DNA of 9,019 nucleotides from an uncultured Clostridia bacterium (lineage in GTDB: Bacteria; Bacillota; Clostridia; Oscillospirales; Oscillospiraceae). Both the position numbers and the translations under genes were made by a program. Under the pieces are notes generated by a model. That model was not told where the DNA came from. It did no database searches and saw only the letters and a list, made by a program, of their open reading frames with translations. The DNA lies in the NCBI GenBank assembly GCA_937893605.1, contig CALBGG010000073.1, forward strand, positions 1-9,019. The letters are read 5' to 3'. Each line of letters begins with the position of its first letter. Within the stretch, counting starts at the first letter, position 1. Of the stretch, positions 5,866 to 9,019 are shown one piece after another.

Positions 5866-6390
5866 ATGGCAGAGGACGCAAAATGGTATGTGATCCATAC
5901 CTATTCCGGTTATGAAAACGCAGTTGCGGCAGCGATAATGAAGTCTGCCGAGAACCGCAGGATGCAGGATCTGATCCAGGAGGTCAACATCCCCATGGAG
6001 ACCGTGACCGAGATCACCGACGGCGGCGAGAAGACCGTCGAGCGCAAGGTGTTCCCCGGCTACGTTCTGTGCAAGATGGTGCTGACCGATGACAGCTGGC
6101 ATCTTATCCACAACGTCCGCGGCGCAACCGGCTTCGTCGGAGCAGGCGGCAAGGCCGTCCCGCTTACGGAGCAGGAAATATATGATCTCGGCGTCGAGCG
6201 TCACGAGATCGTCACGGGCTATCAGATTGGCGACACCGTTAAGGTCACCGACGGTCCTTTGGCCGGCTTCCTCGGAACAGTTGAGGAGCTTGAGCCCGAG
6301 AAGGACAGAGTCCGCGTCGTCGTTTCGATGTTCGGCAGAGAGACCCCCGTCGACCTTGAGCTCGATCAGGTCGAGGAAATCAAAGAATAA
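5866..6390 (+). CDS. nusG: Transcription termination/antitermination factor NusG
   Basis: A 174-residue protein starting MAEDAKWYVIHTYSGYEN, the standard opening of the NGN domain (about 1-115) that binds the RNA polymerase clamp. The linker leads to a KOW domain (about 118-174) with VKVTDGPLAGFLGTVEEL and VSMFGRETPVDLELDQVEEI. In the cell it controls pausing and couples transcription to ribosomes. I chose ATG 5866. A GTG at 5860 overlapping the secE stop by one base is in frame and would add Met-Ala, but the family normally starts at the ATG. Only a weak Shine-Dalgarno-like GGCGGG is present, in the end of secE, which again suggests coupling. Confidence 0.95.
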   Translation: MAEDAKWYVIHTYSGYENAVAAAIMKSAENRRMQDLIQEVNIPMETVTEITDGGEKTVERKVFPGYVLCKMVLTDDSWHLIHNVRGATGFVGAGGKAVPLTEQEIYDLGVERHEIVTGYQIGDTVKVTDGPLAGFLGTVEELEPEKDRVRVVVSMFGRETPVDLELDQVEEIKE

Positions 6391-6410
6391 TAAGAAAGAG
6401 GTGCTGAATA

Positions 6411-6836
6411 ATGGCACAGAAAATAGTTGGATATGTCAGATTCCAGGTTCCCGCAGGAAAGGCGACTCCGGCTCCTCCTGTAGGCCCTGCACTTGGTCAG
6501 TACGGCGTAAATATCGGCCAGTTCACCAAGGATTTTAACGAGCGCACCAAGGGCGACATGGGCATGATGATCCCTGTCGTCATCACCGTTTACTCCGACC
6601 GCAGCTTCACCTTTATCACCAAGACTCCCCCCGCGGCGCTGCTGATAAAGAAGGCCTGCGGCATCGAGACCGCTTCCGGCGTTCCCCAGAGGGACAAGGT
6701 CGCGACCATCAGCAAGGAAGATCTCCGCAAGATCGCAGAGCAGAAGATGCCCGATCTCAACTGCACCGACATCGAGTCGGCGATGAGCATGATCGCAGGC
6801 ACCTGCCGTTCCATGGGCGTCCTGGTCGGCGACTGA
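6411..6836 (+). CDS. rplK: 50S ribosomal protein L11
   Basis: 141 residues, the usual length. The N-terminal domain carries the proline-rich APPVGPALGQYGVNI stretch (21-35), the helix involved in the GTPase-associated centre and in thiopeptide binding. The C-terminal domain (about 70-141), ending in DIESAMSMIAGTCRSMGVLVGD, binds 23S rRNA. L11 helps factor binding and RelA-type stringent signalling. GAGGTG lies 7 bases before the ATG, 20 bases after the nusG stop. Confidence 0.97.
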   Translation: MAQKIVGYVRFQVPAGKATPAPPVGPALGQYGVNIGQFTKDFNERTKGDMGMMIPVVITVYSDRSFTFITKTPPAALLIKKACGIETASGVPQRDKVATISKEDLRKIAEQKMPDLNCTDIESAMSMIAGTCRSMGVLVGD

Positions 6837-6848
6837 GGAAAGGCAAAA

Positions 6849-6876
6849 GTGGGAGGATTTATTCCGACTCAACCAC
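6849..6876 (+). promoter_or_regulatory. Probable ribosomal protein L1-binding autoregulatory site
   Basis: In the rplK-rplA gap, GTGG (6849-6852) pairs with CCAC (6873-6876) around an internal loop and a short inner GGA/TCC stem (6855-6857 with 6863-6865). The order GTGGGAGGA...TTCCG...ACCAC mimics the L1 site in 23S rRNA and is the known shape of L1 operator hairpins found in front of L1 or L11-L1 genes. Free L1 would bind here and block translation of its own message. The rplA ribosome binding site begins 6 bases downstream. Confidence 0.7.
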
Positions 6877-6896
6877 ATTATTAGGAGGAAACGAAA

Positions 6897-7589
6897 TTGT
6901 TTAGAGGTAAAAATTATAAAGAGAGCGCAAAGCTCATAGATAAGCAGGCCCTCTATGATCCCATGGAGGCATTCGGCCTGGTAATAAAGGCAAGCAAGGC
7001 AAAGTTCGACGAGACCGTCGAACTGCACGTCAAGCTCGGCGTTGACGGCCGTCACGCAGACCAGCAGGTCCGCGGCGCCATCGTCCTTCCAAACGGCACC
7101 GGCAAGACCGTCCGCGTCCTCGTTTTCTGCAAGGACGAGCGCAAGGAAGAGGCCCTCGCAGCAGGCGCGGATTACGCCGGCGGCATGGATCTCGTCGAGA
7201 AGATCCAGAAGGAGAACTGGTTCGAGTTCGACACCGTTATCGCAAGCCCCGACATGATGGGTACCGTCGGCCGCCTCGGTAAGGTTCTCGGCCCCAAGGG
7301 TCTGATGCCCTCCCCCAAGGCAGGCACCGTCACCCCGAACCTGGCTCAGGCTATCAAAGAGTCCAAGGCCGGTAAGGTAGAGTACCGTCTGGATAAGACC
7401 AACATCATCCACTGCCCCATAGGCAAGGTCTCCTTCGGCGCCGACAAGCTGTACGAGAACTATGCGGCTCTCATCGGCGCTATCATCAAGGCAAAGCCCG
7501 CAGCGGCAAAGGGCCAGTACATCAAGTCCTGCGTCACCGCTTCCACCATGGGCCCCGGCATCAAGATCAACGCTCAGAAGCAGCTTTGA
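6897..7589 (+). CDS. rplA: 50S ribosomal protein L1, with TTG start
   Basis: The protein has 230 residues with all L1 landmarks. The N-terminus MFRGKNYKESAKLIDK corresponds to the usual KRGKKY..AAKLVDK. The stretch HADQQVRGAIVLPNGTGKTV (53-72) and the KGLMPSPKAGTVTPN core of domain II follow. The end is TASTMGPGIKI, as in the family. L1 binds the mobile L1 stalk of 23S rRNA and represses its own mRNA. The start is TTG at 6897, the only codon that fits the family N-terminus, with AGGAGG (6883-6888) 8 bases upstream. A TTG start would lower initiation and may add to control by the L1 site in front. It is the last gene of this operon. Confidence 0.96.
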   Translation: MFRGKNYKESAKLIDKQALYDPMEAFGLVIKASKAKFDETVELHVKLGVDGRHADQQVRGAIVLPNGTGKTVRVLVFCKDERKEEALAAGADYAGGMDLVEKIQKENWFEFDTVIASPDMMGTVGRLGKVLGPKGLMPSPKAGTVTPNLAQAIKESKAGKVEYRLDKTNIIHCPIGKVSFGADKLYENYAALIGAIIKAKPAAAKGQYIKSCVTASTMGPGIKINAQKQL

Positions 7590-7594
7590 TATTC

Positions 7595-7626
7595 AAAAAA
7601 TCCCGTCCAAACGGACGGGATTTTTT
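7595..7626 (+). terminator. Rho-independent terminator after rplA
   Basis: A perfect 14-bp stem: AAAAAATCCCGTCC (7595-7608) pairs with GGACGGGATTTTTT (7613-7626) around an AAAC loop, 5 bases after the rplA stop. It separates the operon from psuG. Confidence 0.95.
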
Positions 7627-7627
7627 G

Positions 7628-7666
7628 TTTCAGAGGCGCTTTTTCGCAGCCTTAATGCGCCGCAAA
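7628..7666. repeat. Inverted-repeat element D (about 39 bp, minimal copy)
   Basis: It opens with TTTCAGAGGCGC, the family end. It closes, read in reverse, with TTTTGCGGCGCATTAAGGCTGCG, of which the 17 bases GGCGCATTAAGGCTGCG (7645-7661 reversed) are identical to the left end of element B (2359-2375). Only TTTTT separates the two ends. It lies between the rplA terminator and the psuG -35 box. Confidence 0.6.
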
Positions 7667-7670
7667 AGAC

Positions 7671-7699
7671 TTGACATATTGCATGGTGATTGCTATAAT
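7671..7699 (+). promoter_or_regulatory. Near-perfect SigA promoter of psuG
   Basis: Consensus -35 TTGACA (7671-7676), 17-base spacer, consensus -10 TATAAT (7694-7699) with a TG extension (TGCTATAAT). This is the strongest promoter in the window. Confidence 0.92.
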
Positions 7700-7736
7700 A
7701 CACTTTTCAGAAATGAAAAAGAAATGGAGCATTATT

Positions 7737-8648
7737 ATGAATAAATATCTTGACATCTCCCCCGAAGTACAGAAGGCGCTGGCGGAAGGCAAGCCCGTCG
7801 TAGCGCTCGAGAGCACGATCATCTCCCATGGCATGCCCTATCCGAAAAACGTCGAGACGGCGATGCTGGTCGAGAAAACGATACGCGATAACGGCGCTGT
7901 GCCCGCGACTATCGCCATCATAGGCGGCAGACTCAAGGCCGGTCTTTCCCCCGAGGAGATCGAGCACCTCGGCAAGTCCGGACGCAAGGTCGCAAAGGTA
8001 TCCCGCCGCGACCTGGCCGCTATCGTCGCACGCGGCGCGGACGGCGCAACGACCGTCACGACGACGATGATCATCGCTCATATGGCCGGCATCAAGGTCT
8101 TTGCGACCGGCGGCATCGGCGGCGTTCACCGCGGCGCAGAGACCACCATGGATATTTCTGCCGACCTCGAGGAGCTTGCAAACACCCCCGTCATGGTCGT
8201 GTGCGCGGGCGCGAAGAGCATCCTCGACCTCGGCCTCACGCTCGAGTATCTCGAGACCAAGGGAGTTCCCGTCATCGGCTACGGCACGGACGAGCTGCCC
8301 GCGTTCTACACCCGCCGCAGCGGCTTCGGCGTCGACTACCGTGTCGACACGCCTGCGCAGCTTGCCGCGATGTTCAAGGCGCAGCAGGAGCTGGGCATGA
8401 AGGGCGGCATGCTCGTCACCAATCCCATCCCCGAGCAGTACGCCATGGACAAGGAGGTCATCGACGCGGCCATCGACCGGGCGGTCAAGGAGAGCAAGGA
8501 GCAGGGTATCCACGGCAAGGAGACCACTCCGTTCCTGCTGGCACGCGTTGTCGAGCTCACCGGCGGCGACTCGCTCGAGAGCAACATCCGGCTCGTTCTC
8601 AACAACGCCGTCGTCGCGTCCAAAACAGCGGCCGAGCTGTGCAAGTGA
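7737..8648 (+). CDS. psuG: Pseudouridine-5'-phosphate glycosidase
   Basis: A 303-residue protein of the PsuG/IndA fold. It splits pseudouridine 5'-phosphate into uracil and ribose 5-phosphate, the second step of pseudouridine breakdown from RNA. Signature runs are VALESTIISHGMPYPKN (22-38), ATIAIIGGRLKAGLS (57-71), FATGGIGGVHRGAETTMD (122-139), VVCAGAKSILDLGLTLE (154-170) and VTNPIPEQYAMD (227-238). Residues known to me as active in E. coli PsuG (Glu31, Lys93, Asp149, Lys166, Asn289) all align with a constant offset of six: Glu25, Lys87, Asp143, Lys160 and Asn283, Lys160 being the Schiff-base lysine. I chose the ATG at 7737, with GGAG 7 bases upstream. Longer frames would start inside the promoter. 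The kinase gene psuK, usually adjacent, is not directly downstream. Confidence 0.95.
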   Translation: MNKYLDISPEVQKALAEGKPVVALESTIISHGMPYPKNVETAMLVEKTIRDNGAVPATIAIIGGRLKAGLSPEEIEHLGKSGRKVAKVSRRDLAAIVARGADGATTVTTTMIIAHMAGIKVFATGGIGGVHRGAETTMDISADLEELANTPVMVVCAGAKSILDLGLTLEYLETKGVPVIGYGTDELPAFYTRRSGFGVDYRVDTPAQLAAMFKAQQELGMKGGMLVTNPIPEQYAMDKEVIDAAIDRAVKESKEQGIHGKETTPFLLARVVELTGGDSLESNIRLVLNNAVVASKTAAELCK

Positions 8649-8672
8649 TAAAAAGCATCTGAAATATGAGCC

Positions 8673-8722
8673 CGTCCCCGCTCGAGAAGGAAAATCGCCT
8701 GTGCCGAGCGGGGGCGATTTTT
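8673..8722 (+). terminator. Terminator after psuG with two overlapping alternative hairpins
   Basis: Hairpin 1 pairs 8673-8684 (CGTCCCCGCTCG) with 8705-8716 (CGAGCGGGGGCG), 12 bp with one G-T. Hairpin 2 pairs AAAATCGCC (8691-8699) with GGCGATTTT (8713-8721). They share 8713-8716 and exclude each other. Either ends at the ATTTTT run (8717-8722). It acts as the psuG terminator and also lies just in front of the next gene's ribosome binding site, so it may act as an attenuator. Confidence 0.75.
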
Positions 8723-8740
8723 AAAGGAGGCGCGGTCGAT

Positions 8741-9019
8741 ATGAAGCCGTTTTTGTGCATAGATATAAGCGAGGATAAGAGCAGCGAAGCAGTCAACGGA
8801 GCGGAATTTATAAGCGCCCGTCCGTCCGAGATGATGCGCGGCTCGCTTGAGGGCGCCGCCGCCGCGGCGGTCGAGACGCAGGAGCGCGCAAAGCTGCCGG
8901 CGGTGCTGCGCGTCATTCAGTGGATATGCGGCATGGCGGGCGCGCTTGTCGTGCTGGGCATAGTAAGGGCGCTCAAGGGCGACGTTTCCCTGCCCGAAGC
9001 GTACTCAAACGCTCCGGCG
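8741..9019 (+). CDS. Unrecognised single-pass membrane protein, N-terminal part
   Basis: An open frame of 93 codons continues past the window edge. AAAGGAGG (8723-8730) lies 10 bases before the ATG, a strong start. The protein opens MKPFLCIDISEDKSSEAVNG, has an alanine-rich, mildly charged stretch (30-52), and then one hydrophobic helix (about 57-76, LRVIQWICGMAGALVVLGIV) followed by a Lys-Gly turn. There is no signal peptide, so residues 1-55 would be cytoplasmic. I do not recognise the family. Codon use and G+C resemble psuG, so it looks native. Its 92-base distance from psuG, with a terminator between, argues for regulated read-through or an unseen promoter. Confidence 0.75.
   Translation, partial: MKPFLCIDISEDKSSEAVNGAEFISARPSEMMRGSLEGAAAAAVETQERAKLPAVLRVIQWICGMAGALVVLGIVRALKGDVSLPEAYSNAPA

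Noticed and set aside
6366..7412. Minus-strand ORF of 348 codons across rplK and rplA
   Set aside because: Antisense to two unmistakable ribosomal protein genes, with no start signals of its own.
7671..7736. Upstream TTG start for psuG
   Set aside because: The TTG is the -35 box of the promoter, so the extension cannot be in the transcript.
7707..8513. Minus-strand ORF of 268 codons opposite psuG
   Set aside because: Shadow of psuG codons; the product is low-complexity in Asp/Arg/Ala and has no ribosome binding site.
1..9019. CRISPR array, toxin-antitoxin pair, restriction or other defence genes
   Set aside because: No regularly spaced direct repeats and no matching gene families were found on either strand.

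Overview
The window looks like chromosomal DNA of a fairly GC-rich (not computed) Clostridia-type Firmicute, possibly Oscillospirales-like. This rests on the gene order rpmG-secE-nusG-rplK-rplA, a four-cysteine L33, strong AGGAGG ribosome binding sites, SigA-type promoters with 17-base spacers, and a membrane-tethered HtrA protease with an acidic N-terminal tail. The lineage assignment is an inference from style, not from a search.

Left end (1-620): the last 73 codons of a tyrosine recombinase run rightwards into a bidirectional terminator and the 3' end of an intact tRNA-Ser(CGA), which is read leftwards from its own promoter. About 140 bases upstream of that tRNA lies what looks like the 5' half of a second tRNA-Ser(CGA). 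It breaks off just after the anticodon loop, where it shares an 11-base direct repeat with the intact tRNA. This is probably the edge of an integrated element at a serine tRNA locus.

Middle left (619-5078): four leftward genes, apparently separate transcription units. They are a small bacterial PH-domain protein, a sugar-transfer-type ATP-grasp enzyme, a CorA-type metal transporter and a membrane-anchored HtrA serine protease. The first three have recognisable promoters. That of htrA is weak or not evident.

Middle right (5245-7626): a rightward transcription and translation operon, rpmG-secE-nusG-rplK-rplA, with a strong promoter, a 130-base structured leader, a probable L1-binding autoregulatory site between rplK and rplA, and a strong terminator directly after rplA. 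rplJ and rplL do not follow. Next comes psuG (pseudouridine-5'-phosphate glycosidase) behind a near-perfect promoter, then overlapping alternative hairpins, then the start of an unrecognised single-pass membrane protein that leaves the window.

The most unusual feature is a family of intergenic inverted-repeat elements sharing the end sequence YAGAGGCGC plus an inner block. There are at least five copies (179, 237, 66, about 39 and 23 bases) at five different gene boundaries in 9 kb. Two lie exactly at stop codons, and one of these supplies the last residues of the ATP-grasp protein. They look like a small non-autonomous mobile or REP/MITE-like family of this genome. No CRISPR array, toxin-antitoxin pair or obvious defence system is visible.
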